Assembly: GCA_017936205.1 (NCBI GenBank)
Contig: JAGBGB010000285.1
Coordinates: 1 to 18,879, forward strand
Length of the DNA stretch: 18,879 bases
Source: Oscillospiraceae bacterium
GTDB taxonomy: Bacteria; Bacillota; Clostridia; Oscillospirales; Oscillospiraceae
Reading direction: 5' to 3'
The notes under the pieces were generated by a model that did no database searches, was not told the DNA's origin, and saw only the letters and a list, made by a program, of their open reading frames with translations. The translations under genes were made by a program, and so were the position numbers. Below, in pieces: positions 7,834-15,600 of this stretch (position 1 is the stretch's first letter; every line of letters starts with the position of its first letter).

Positions 7834-8450
7834 CTCTTTTTAGCTACCTCCCGAGAAGTTTGATCGGTAGCACCCTCCACGATGCCTTCGTGGCGGAGCA
7901 CCTTGAGAAAAGTGCCGAAGAAGCACTTGCAGTCGAAGAGGAAGCTGAGCTTCTGTACATACTCTCCATCTAACTTGGCTTTTACGGGGATTTCCAGTTC
8001 GTCACGGCCATTGATCTGAGCCCAGCCGGTGAGACCGGGGCGTACATCGTTGGCTCCGTAGCGATCCCGTTCCTCTAACAGATCGTACTGATTCCAGAGT
8101 GCAGGTCGAGGACCTACTACAGACATATGACCTGCCAGAATGTTAAAAAGCTGGGGCAGCTCATCCAAGCTGGTCTTGCGGAGGAATCTTCCTACACGGG
8201 TAATGTACTGATCCGGATTCTGCAGCATATGTGTGGGCATATCTTTGGGAGTGTCGATTCGCATGGAACGGAACTTCAGGATATGGAAATAGGTTTTGCC
8301 CTTTCCAACACGCTTCTGCTTAAAGAAAATGGGGCCTCTGGAATCCAGTTTAAGTGCAAGGATCACAATGAGAAACAGCCAAGAGAGCAAAAGAATCCCT
8401 AAAAAGGACAGCACAAGATCCAAAAGCCGTTTGAAAAAGGATTGATACAT
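7830..8450 (-). CDS. Initiating polyprenyl-phosphate sugar-1-phosphate transferase (PglC type)
   Basis: 206 residues, the size of minimal monotopic phosphoglycosyl transferases such as PglC or EpsL. An N-terminal hydrophobic re-entrant helix (about 10-34) is followed by KQKRVGKGKTYFHILKFRSM (about 44-63), the catalytic Asp-Glu pair D96/E97 in TSLDELPQL, SVVGPRP (110-116) and RPGLTGWAQINGRD (137-150). It moves a sugar-1-phosphate from a UDP-sugar to undecaprenyl phosphate, the first committed step of repeat-unit synthesis. A strong AAAGGAGG stands 7 nt before the ATG. It is the first gene of the minus-strand operon and has a promoter about 65-90 nt upstream. Likely donors are UDP-GalNAc, UDP-GlcNAc or a bacillosamine-like sugar; sequence alone does not decide. 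Confidence 0.93.
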   Translation of the reverse strand: MYQSFFKRLLDLVLSFLGILLLSWLFLIVILALKLDSRGPIFFKQKRVGKGKTYFHILKFRSMRIDTPKDMPTHMLQNPDQYITRVGRFLRKTSLDELPQLFNILAGHMSVVGPRPALWNQYDLLEERDRYGANDVRPGLTGWAQINGRDELEIPVKAKLDGEYVQKLSFLFDCKCFFGTFLKVLRHEGIVEGATDQTSREVAKKR

Positions 8451-8513
8451 TTACAGACCTCCTTTAAAGCGGAAGAGCGTAGCGAACAGAACTACTGCAT
8501 TATACTCAAGACT

Positions 8514-8542
8514 ATTATAATCCAAAATTTCAGAAAAGTAAA
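8514..8542 (-). promoter_or_regulatory. Sigma-A type promoter for the polysaccharide operon
   Basis: Read on the minus strand, TTTACT (8542-8537) and a perfect TATAAT (8519-8514) are separated by 17 nt in an AT-rich stretch. Transcription should start near 8507, giving a leader of about 57 nt before the ATG at 8450. A second TATAAT lies at 8504-8499 but has a poorer -35 partner, so it may be an alternative or coincidental start. Confidence 0.65.
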
Positions 8543-8675
8543 TAGAAATTATCGCATAAAAAAGGATTAAGGGAGCAAAAAGTGATTTATGGCGTCAAGA
8601 GATGGGAAAATATGGACAGAAGAGAGGCTTATCAAGCAATAGCACCTCCTGCGACAGCCGTAGCTTCTCTGCTGT

Positions 8676-8692
8676 TTGCAGAAAATCTGCAA
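8676..8692. promoter_or_regulatory. Perfect 7-bp palindrome upstream of the ene-reductase promoter
   Basis: TTGCAGA and TCTGCAA are exact inverted repeats with a 3-nt spacer, ending 8 nt before the -35 box of the plus-strand promoter. Position and symmetry fit an activator or repressor site. No run of T follows on either strand, so a terminator is unlikely. The rest of the intergenic region 8543-8675 shows no clear gene or RNA; only a weak 48-codon reading frame crosses it. Confidence 0.4.
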
Positions 8693-8700
8693 GAAATTAG

Positions 8701-8729
8701 TTGTTATTTTTGGAAAATAATAGTATAAT
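8701..8729 (+). promoter_or_regulatory. Sigma-A type promoter for the ene-reductase/aconitase X operon
   Basis: TTGTTA (8701-8706) and a perfect TATAAT (8724-8729) are spaced by exactly 17 nt. The predicted start near 8736 leaves a 5' leader of about 43 nt before the ATG at 8779. In-frame ATG/TTG codons lying within this promoter cannot be the translation start. Confidence 0.7.
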
Positions 8730-8738
8730 GAAAGAAAG

Positions 8739-8761
8739 TGTCCCACCTTTGGACAGGGACA
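8739..8761. promoter_or_regulatory. Inverted repeat at the predicted transcription start (possible operator)
   Basis: TGTCC (8739-8743) pairs with GGACA (8751-8755) across 7 nt, and TGTCCC (8739-8744) pairs equally with GGGACA (8756-8761). It begins about 3 nt after the predicted start site, a typical place for a repressor site or a small leader hairpin. No known regulator consensus is recognised. Confidence 0.3.
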
Positions 8762-8778
8762 GAAAGGATGATGCTGCA

Positions 8779-10839
8779 ATGGATGGGAAATATCAGGCTT
8801 TGTTTACACCATGGAAGATCGGAAGAGTAGAGATCAAGAATCGAATCGTGCTGTGTCCTATGGGTGGAACCTCTCTTTTCGGATGGATGGAGTTCACAGG
8901 CTGTCACTTCGACCGAGAAGCGGCGAAGTTCTTTTTGGAACGGGCGCAGGAGAATGTAGGCTTGATCATCCCCGGTATTGCGCCCCTTCGGGATACCATT
9001 CTGGGGAAGTGGCTTTGGAAGAATGAAAAAATGTTCCGAGAGCTGAAGGTCTTCATGGATGAAATCCATAAAACCGGAGCTAAGCTTTTTGTCCAGCTTA
9101 CCGCCGGCATGGGCAGAAGCTGGGCTATTACAGACCATATTGCTCCTTTACATAAGAATAAATTCCTACGCCCTTTCGTAAAACCGATTATTGATACAAG
9201 CTATCAGCTGGCAAGCCCCAGTGAGCTTCCGGCTCGCTGGGATCCGGAGATCACCTGCCCTGCTATGACTGTGGAGCAGATCAAGGAGATCATTGATGCT
9301 TTTGCAAGGACTGCCAAGCTGTGCAAGGAGGCAGGAGTGGACGGAGTAGAGGTTCATGCCGTTCACGAGGGCTATTTGCTGGACCAGTTTACATTAAAAT
9401 ATACCAATCACCGAACCGACTCCTATGGTGGCTCCTTCGAGAACCGCTACCGCTTCCCTGTGGAGGTAGTACAGGTGATCAAAGCTACCTGTGGAGAGGA
9501 TTTCCCGGTATCTCTCCGCTACAGCGTAGAGTCCAAGGTTAAAGACTTCTGCGTAGGAGCTGTGCCCGGCGAGAACTATACAGAAATTGGCAGAGATATG
9601 GCGGAATCCGAGAAAGCAGCCAAATATCTGCAGGATGCAGGCTATGATATGCTCAATGCGGATAATGGTACGTACGATTCTTGGTATTGGGCGCATCCTC
9701 CTATGTATATGCCTCAGAACTGCAATTTAGAGGATGTTTCCCATATTAAGAAATTTGTTGACATTCCTGTGGTTTGCGCAGGCAGAATGGAGCCGGATGT
9801 GGGAGCCAAGGCTGTTGAAGAAGGTCGTATTGATGCGGTGGGGGTAGCCCGACAGTTCCTGACAGACCCTCAGTGGGTCACGAAGCTTCTTGAGGAGCGC
9901 TTAGAGGATATTAAGCCCTGTATCTGTTGCCATTCCGGCTGCTTCAATTTCTCCTCATGGAAGGGACATGCCAATAATCAGGATCTGGGAGACACCCGTG
10001 GTCTTGCTCGCTGTGCACTGAATCCTCAGACCATGCAGTCTGAGAAGTACAAGATCGAACCTGCGAAGAAGCCTTGCCGAGTCGCTGTGATCGGTGGAGG
10101 CATCGGCGGTATGGAGGCCGCTCTGGTCTGCGCCAAGCGGGGTCATCAGGTCACTCTGTACGAAAAGTCCGGGACTCTGGGTGGTGTGTTCATCGCCGCT
10201 GCAGCTCCTTCTTTTAAGGAAAAAGACCGACAGCTACTGGCGTGGTACCGTCGGGAGTTGGAGAAGCATCCTATTACCATTAAGCTCAATACGGAAATCA
10301 AGGATCTTAACACCCTTGATGCAGATAAGCTGATCGTAGCCACAGGTGCAGTGGCAAACAGGCTCCCTGTGCCCGGTGCAGAGAAGGGGATTCAAGCAGT
10401 GGACTTCCTCCTTGGGAAGCGGTCTGTGGGACAGAAGGTGGCGATCGTCGGCGGTGGTTTGACCGGCTGTGAAATTGCCTATGAGCTGTATCTGCAGGGG
10501 AAGGAGCCCGTCATTGTAGAAATGCAGGAGGATCTCATTGCAACCAAGGGCGTGTGCCTTGCCAATGCCAGCTTCCTCCGAGACTTCTTCCGAGCAAATC
10601 AGGTTCCCGTATATCTCAACACTCGCCTTGGAGAGATCCGGGATGGACAGATCACAGTGGTAGACGCACAGGGGAAGAGGAAGGATTTGGCAGTAGACTC
10701 TGTGATCTTGTCTACGGGCTATCGTCCTGCTCCTCTGGAGAGCAAGGGGAAGAAGGTCTATGTGATCGGTGATGCAAAGCAGGTGGGGAATCTGCGTAGT
10801 GTGATTTGGCAGGCATGGGATGTCTGCATGAAGCTGTAA
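8779..10839 (+). CDS. FMN/[4Fe-4S]/FAD ene-reductase (2,4-dienoyl-CoA reductase/BaiCD/enoate reductase class)
   Basis: 686 residues from the ATG at 8779. A longer open frame runs from 8701, but the promoter lies inside it, and AAAGGA precedes 8779. Residues 1-370 form an Old Yellow Enzyme barrel: LFTPWKIGRVEIKNR near the N-terminus, HAVHEGYLLDQF (from about 193, substrate and flavin His residues) and NHRTDSYGGSFENRYRFP (FMN site). A cysteine set C381, C384, C388 and C412 (CX2CX3CX23C) should hold the [4Fe-4S] cluster that relays electrons. GGGIGG (439-444) opens an FAD domain and GGGLTG (558-563) an NAD(P)H domain, with STGYRPAP near the end. The family reduces activated C=C bonds, usually of enoyl-CoAs, enoates or enones, in the cytoplasm. 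It is the first gene of an operon with aconitase X, 15 nt ahead of the large subunit. Substrate is unknown; the spacing before the last Cys looks longer than usual. Confidence 0.88.
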   Translation: MDGKYQALFTPWKIGRVEIKNRIVLCPMGGTSLFGWMEFTGCHFDREAAKFFLERAQENVGLIIPGIAPLRDTILGKWLWKNEKMFRELKVFMDEIHKTGAKLFVQLTAGMGRSWAITDHIAPLHKNKFLRPFVKPIIDTSYQLASPSELPARWDPEITCPAMTVEQIKEIIDAFARTAKLCKEAGVDGVEVHAVHEGYLLDQFTLKYTNHRTDSYGGSFENRYRFPVEVVQVIKATCGEDFPVSLRYSVESKVKDFCVGAVPGENYTEIGRDMAESEKAAKYLQDAGYDMLNADNGTYDSWYWAHPPMYMPQNCNLEDVSHIKKFVDIPVVCAGRMEPDVGAKAVEEGRIDAVGVARQFLTDPQWVTKLLEERLEDIKPCICCHSGCFNFSSWKGHANNQDLGDTRGLARCALNPQTMQSEKYKIEPAKKPCRVAVIGGGIGGMEAALVCAKRGHQVTLYEKSGTLGGVFIAAAAPSFKEKDRQLLAWYRRELEKHPITIKLNTEIKDLNTLDADKLIVATGAVANRLPVPGAEKGIQAVDFLLGKRSVGQKVAIVGGGLTGCEIAYELYLQGKEPVIVEMQEDLIATKGVCLANASFLRDFFRANQVPVYLNTRLGEIRDGQITVVDAQGKRKDLAVDSVILSTGYRPAPLESKGKKVYVIGDAKQVGNLRSVIWQAWDVCMKL

Positions 10840-10854
10840 GAGGGGGGAAGCTCT

Positions 10855-12135
10855 ATGCGATTGACCCAAGAACAACGAGAGATTTTAAAGGGCTCCAAGG
10901 GAGAAACTATGGCGAAGGTCATGAAGACTCTCGTGATGTACGGCGATACCTTCGGGGCAGATAAGCTGGTGCCTATTACCTCGGAGTATAACCATCTGGT
11001 GACCTCCTTCGGTTTGAAGATGATGACACCGGTATTTGACTTGATGCAGAGGCTCATTGATGACGGAGCGGTTTCCGGTCAGAAGTTTACGGTGGATCCC
11101 CGTCCTATGGACAAGGCGGTTCCTGCTAATCTGCTGCAGAAAATGATCTTTAAATTCTTCATGTACTCCAAACAGGGAGATTATGAAGAGCAGCTGAAGA
11201 AGCTGGGGCTTCTGGGAGATTCCGCCTTTACCTGTGCCTGCTATTTGGATCAGGTAGGAAATCGACCGAAGCAGGGAGATATTCTCAGCTGGGCAGAATC
11301 CTCTGCCGAGGTTTATGCCAATTCTGTTCTGGGAGCCCGCTGCAATCGGAATTCCGGCATTATGGATATTATGGGCTCTATTGCAGGCTTTGTGCCCTAT
11401 TTTGGTCTGTTGACAGACGAGGGCAGGAAGGCGAAATGGATTATTAAGGTTCAGACCACCAAGCAGCCGGAGGCACAGCTTTTGGGCTCCGCCATTGGTA
11501 TGAAGGTCATGGAGGATGTGCCCTATATTACAGGCATGAAGAAGTGGTTGGGAACAGAGCTGACAGATGCGGTTTGTGCTTATCTGAAGGACTTTGGTGC
11601 AGCAACAGCCTCCAACGGAGCAGTAGGTCTGTATCATATGGAGGAGCTGACTCCTGAAGCCAAGGAGCAGGGAGCAGCCTTGATACAGGAAAATTGCAAG
11701 GTCTATGTCATTGATGATGCGGAGCTGGAACGGGTAAAGAAGAACTACCCCATTATGTGGAAGCGGAAGAACCGCAAGCCGGAGCTTTGCTTCGTTGGCT
11801 GTCCCCATATGAGCCTGCAACAGCTGAAGAACTGGACGCTCCGTGTGGAACGGGGACTCCAGGATGCAGGACGGAAGAAGGTCTGCATTCCCACCGTGTT
11901 CACTGCAGCACCCGGAGTGATCCGTGCCTTCTCAGATACGGAGTATGCCCAACGGCTGGAAGCAACGGGAGTGATCCTGTCCTATATTTGTCCCTTAATG
12001 TATATGAATAATCCTCTGTGCGGCTCTATGCGAGTGATCACCTCTTCCAACAAGCTGCGCACCTATACCTCAGCCAGATATTATACAGAGGATGAGATCC
12101 TAACGAAGATCACGAAGGGAGGAAAGGCAAAATGA
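10855..12135 (+). CDS. Aconitase X (AcnX/DUF521) large catalytic subunit
   Basis: 426 residues. AcnX signatures in order are GDTFGADKLVPITSEYNHLV (about 30-49), the FTCACYLDQVGNRP stretch (from 125), SWAESSAEVYANSVLGARCNR (around 145-165), VGCPHMSLQQL (C316) and YICPLMYMNN (C379), then VITSSNKLRTY. AcnX is a dehydratase with a [4Fe-4S] or [2Fe-2S] cluster held by cysteines; characterised members dehydrate cis-3-hydroxy-L-proline (bacteria) or mevalonate-5-phosphate (archaea). Separate large and small subunits occur in bacterial heteromeric forms. AGGGGGG lies before the ATG, and its stop overlaps the small-subunit start by 4 nt. Odd residues are C129 where I expect Pro (usual TCxPYL) and C163 where I expect Thr (GARTNR). 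With no proline racemase or pyrroline reductase nearby and an ene-reductase upstream, the substrate is probably not hydroxyproline. Family is firm, function open. Confidence 0.9.
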   Translation: MRLTQEQREILKGSKGETMAKVMKTLVMYGDTFGADKLVPITSEYNHLVTSFGLKMMTPVFDLMQRLIDDGAVSGQKFTVDPRPMDKAVPANLLQKMIFKFFMYSKQGDYEEQLKKLGLLGDSAFTCACYLDQVGNRPKQGDILSWAESSAEVYANSVLGARCNRNSGIMDIMGSIAGFVPYFGLLTDEGRKAKWIIKVQTTKQPEAQLLGSAIGMKVMEDVPYITGMKKWLGTELTDAVCAYLKDFGAATASNGAVGLYHMEELTPEAKEQGAALIQENCKVYVIDDAELERVKKNYPIMWKRKNRKPELCFVGCPHMSLQQLKNWTLRVERGLQDAGRKKVCIPTVFTAAPGVIRAFSDTEYAQRLEATGVILSYICPLMYMNNPLCGSMRVITSSNKLRTYTSARYYTEDEILTKITKGGKAK

Positions 12136-12575
12136 AACGTTTCCGTGGAAGAGTCGTCGCACCGGGGACCGTAACCGCTCCTGCGCTGGTGTCCCGAGAG
12201 GGACTCAATACCTTAGCCTCCTTCCAGAAGGCATTGCAGTTTGGCGACAAGTCTGCTACCTGCTCCGACCAGAATAATCGGGACCTCTTCGGCAAGCCTA
12301 TGGCGGGGAAGGCTCTGTGTTTGCCTCAGACCATTGGCTCCACCACCGGTGGACTGGTGCTGTACTGCGCCTGTGCCATGCATCGGCAGCCTGCCTGCCT
12401 ACTGTTTAGTCAGCCCATTGATTCCCTGGCAGCAGCAGGCTCCATCCTTGCATCTGTTTGGCTGGAGGATGTGAATATGCCCGTGATCGATAATCTTGGC
12501 GAAGCCTTCCTCCGCTATGTAGAGGATGATATGACCATCACCATTGAGGAAGAAGGCATTGTTCGTGTAGATTAA
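12132..12575 (+). CDS. Aconitase X small subunit (DUF126 swivel domain)
   Basis: 147 residues of the AcnX swivelling domain. FRGRVVAPGTVTAPALVSREG (about 4-24) opens the beta-barrel, then FGKPMAGKALCLPQTIGSTTGG (about 53-74) holds the Ser of the active-site loop (S70 in GSTTGG; relatives usually have GSSxG), and PACLLFSQPIDSLAAAGSILA follows the usual PAAII...AI pattern. The subunit folds over the cluster of the large subunit to close the dehydratase active site. ATG overlaps the large-subunit TGA (ATGA, 12132-12135), so equimolar synthesis is expected. It is the last gene of the ene-reductase operon; a 13-bp hairpin follows 36 nt after the stop. Not a stand-alone enzyme as far as the family is known. 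Confidence 0.9.
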   Translation: MKRFRGRVVAPGTVTAPALVSREGLNTLASFQKALQFGDKSATCSDQNNRDLFGKPMAGKALCLPQTIGSTTGGLVLYCACAMHRQPACLLFSQPIDSLAAAGSILASVWLEDVNMPVIDNLGEAFLRYVEDDMTITIEEEGIVRVD

Positions 12576-12611
12576 GGTGTAGGTCTATGCTGTTGAATGA
12601 TATACCACCAT

Positions 12612-12644
12612 GAGGCAAGAGGATGGAAAAAATCCTCTTGCCTC
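12612..12644 (+). terminator. Perfect 13-bp hairpin between aconitase X and the lyase gene
   Basis: GAGGCAAGAGGAT (12612-12624) and ATCCTCTTGCCTC (12632-12644) pair perfectly around a 7-nt loop. On the plus strand the hairpin is followed by TACAAAAATAAG, with no T run, so intrinsic termination would be weak. It could be a partial terminator, an RNA-stability stem protecting the operon 3' end, or a leader structure of the lyase mRNA. No good separate promoter for the lyase was found in 12576-12679. Confidence 0.55.
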
Positions 12645-12679
12645 TACAAAAATAAGAACGGAGGGGAGATGGCGAGATT

Positions 12680-15600
12680 ATGAAACGATTGATTTGTTGC
12701 TTCTTGCTCTTTGGGCTACTTGCTTCCTTGTGGGCAATGGTGGCAACGCCTGTAAAGGCTGCTTCTGATGGGAACACCATTGCGGCAAGTGCGGAAGAGC
12801 TGAAGGAGCTGTTCTATGGCAGGTCTGCAGGGAAGCATCCGCGGTTGTATGCCGATGAGGATCGCTTCACGGAGCTGAAGAAGACCATTTGCAAAGACCC
12901 CTATATGGAGAAGTGGTATAACGATGTCTACAAGTACTACGGGGAACAGCATTTGACAGATACCTTGATCTGGGTCAGGACTGCTGAACAACAGGCATCC
13001 GGCGGAAAGAAGTTCAACGATCTTTTCGATGGCATCGGAAGGATCGCAAATGCAGCCTTCTTGTACCGTCTGTCCGGAGAAGTCCGTTTTGCCCAGTGTG
13101 CCCTGAAGGATATGATGATGCTTGCGGCACAAAGCAATTGGGATTATAACTTCTTGGAAATGGCACAGATCAGCTATGCTATGGGGTTGGGCTATGATTG
13201 GCTGTATGATTATATGACCGCAGACCAGCGCAGTACCATCTGCAATGCAATCTATCAGAAGGCGATTCAGGCCTATTACACCCTGCCTTCGGATCAGATC
13301 TACTGGAAAACCGGCTCCAATAACCTCAATAGCTGGGCTTATGGAGGCTTGACCATCGGAGCGCTGGCGATCTTTGATTCCTATCCGGATGCCTGCGCAG
13401 CCTTCCTGTCCGAGATGGTGACCAATATCCAGAATTCTATGAGGATCTACGCTCCCTGCGGCTCTTACCCCGAGGGACCGGATTATTCTGTCAGCGGGCT
13501 GAGCTTCACCGTCTATACGTTGGAGGCGTGTAACAGTGTTCTGGGAACGGACTTCGGTCTGTCTGAGATCTATGGCTTCCGGGAATCCGGGGAATATCTG
13601 CCTGCCATCAATGGCTACACAGCTTCCTTTAACTATGGGGACGGAGGAGTGTATCAGCACAATACGGCGACCCTGTTCTGGTATGCAAACCGATTCCGGA
13701 AGCCGGAGCTTGCCCTGTGGCAGCGGAGCAAGCAGACCCATGATGTGTATACGCACGATGCCTTCTTTGCCCTCCTGTGGTATGATCCCCAACTGCTGGA
13801 GGGATATTCTACAACACAGGCACAGAAGGACTATTTGCTGCGGGATGATGTGAATTATCAGAGTGTTGCCACCTTCCGCAGTGATGCCAACAGTCAGCAG
13901 CAGATCTACGCAGCCATAAAATCCGGCTATATCCGAAGCTCCCACCACACAGATACGGACATCGGTACCTTTGTTATGGATGCAATGGGTGTTCGCTGGT
14001 TCTGTGATCTTGGGTCTGAGGATTACAGCATCTTGAATAACAGTGCCTCCGGCTACTGGGATTGGACAGAGGGAGCAAACCGCTGGAAGCATTATCGTAA
14101 ACGCACCGAGGGACAGAATACCCTCGTGATCAATCCCAGCACTCTGGCAGGGCAGAAGACCACTGCAAAGTGCCAGATCTCCGATTACGGCAGTCTGGAG
14201 GATGGTGGCTATGCAGTGATTGATATGACCGATGCCTACAGCACCTATGGAGCCACCTCTGTTAAGCGAGGGCTGCTCCTCTTCGATGGACGGAGTCGGG
14301 TGCTTCTGCGGGACGAGATCCATTGCAACAAATCCTCTACGGTTTACTGGTTTGCCCATACACAGGCAAGTATTTCGATCTCCGCAGACGGGAAAACAGC
14401 TACCCTAACTCGGAGTGGCAAGACCCTACAGGCAAAGATCGCTTCTCCCTCCAATGCCACATTCACAGCTATGGCAGCAGAGCCCCTCACGCCCCTCGAT
14501 CCCAATCCAAATGGGCAGAAGAGCAATGCAGGCTTTCGGAAGCTGGCGATCAAGCTGACAGGAGTCAGCTCTGTGAACCTTTCAGTGGTGTTTACTCCCA
14601 TTGTCACCCAGAGCGATGCATCCAAGGCACTGCCTACTGCAGGGATCAGTGGCTTCTCCTCTCTTCTGCAATCTGCAAGCTCTGCCGACTCTCTGCCTGT
14701 GAATGGGAAGGGAGAGTATGAGATCTCCACAGCCCAGCAGCTGCTGACCTTCTCCAATTTGGTCAATAGTGGAAACAGCTTCTCCGGGAAGACCGTCAGA
14801 CTGAAGAAGGATCTTGATCTGCAGGGCTGGACCTTCCGTCCCATTGGGGGCTGTGTTTCTGACAGCTCCGGCTCCGGGAAGGCATTCTCAGGGATCTTTG
14901 ATGGAGAGAACCATGTGATCCGCAATTTGTTCCTGTATCAGCCTAAGCAGTATTATGTGGCACTTTTCGGAAATGTGAATGGTGCTACCATTCGGAATTT
15001 AGGCATTGAGTCCGGTCGTGTCTTTGGCTATGATAAGGCATCGGGACTGGTGGGGCTGTCCGTGAATTCCACCATTGAGAACTGTTATTCCAAGGCGAAT
15101 GTAATCGGAACAGGCCCCTATCATGGGGGCTTGGTGGCACAGGTGGTCTTAACCACCAATGTGCAGAACTCTTACTATAACGGCACCGTCAGCGGAACCA
15201 ATACCACAGGTGGTCTGGTAGCTTATGTAAGCAGTAATTCCACTCTGAATCTGAGCCACTGCTATCATGTGGGTGCCCTTACGGGGACAGCGGCTTATAC
15301 CGGAATGATTGGCTATTACCATACCAGCGGAAGCATGGCTGCCAAAAGCATCAGTGTAACGAAATGCTATTCCACACAACGCTTAAAGGGAAGCTCTGTT
15401 GCAGCCAATTCTCAGGTAGAAAGCTATACAGCCAGCGGTACCATTACCTCTGCCAAAATGGTCTCTGCAGCCATTTATATCGGTGGGGACTTTATGTATG
15501 ACTGTGAATGGGAGAATGACGGTTATCCCGTCCTGAGCTGGCAGTGCAATACAAGCCTGCCTCAGAACGGGACAATCACGAAGGTCTCGGAGCTGCGGCT

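Noticed and set aside
8462..8469. CTTTAAAG palindrome in the EPS operon leader
   Set aside because: Only 8 bp and overlapping the AAAGGAGG ribosome site; probably chance.
8701..8778. Upstream in-frame extension of the ene-reductase (start at 8701 or 8728)
   Set aside because: The extension contains the -35/-10 promoter itself, would add residues unlike the family N-terminus, and the ATG at 8779 gives the expected LFxPxKIG start.
8567..8779. 70-codon minus-strand frame in the divergent intergenic region
   Set aside because: Cys/His/Tyr-rich random-looking translation, no ribosome site, covers both promoter palindromes.
10234..10875. 213-codon minus-strand frame opposite the ene-reductase end
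   Set aside because: Antisense shadow; the sense strand has clear FAD and NAD(P)H motifs.
10885..11820. 311-codon minus-strand frame opposite the AcnX large subunit
   Set aside because: Antisense shadow of a conserved gene; low-complexity Leu/His/Ile-rich translation with no motif.
12716..14359. 547-codon open frame on the minus strand opposite the lyase
   Set aside because: It lies wholly antisense to a protein with clear heparinase motifs, shows no recognisable domain, and such frames arise from codon bias of the sense gene.
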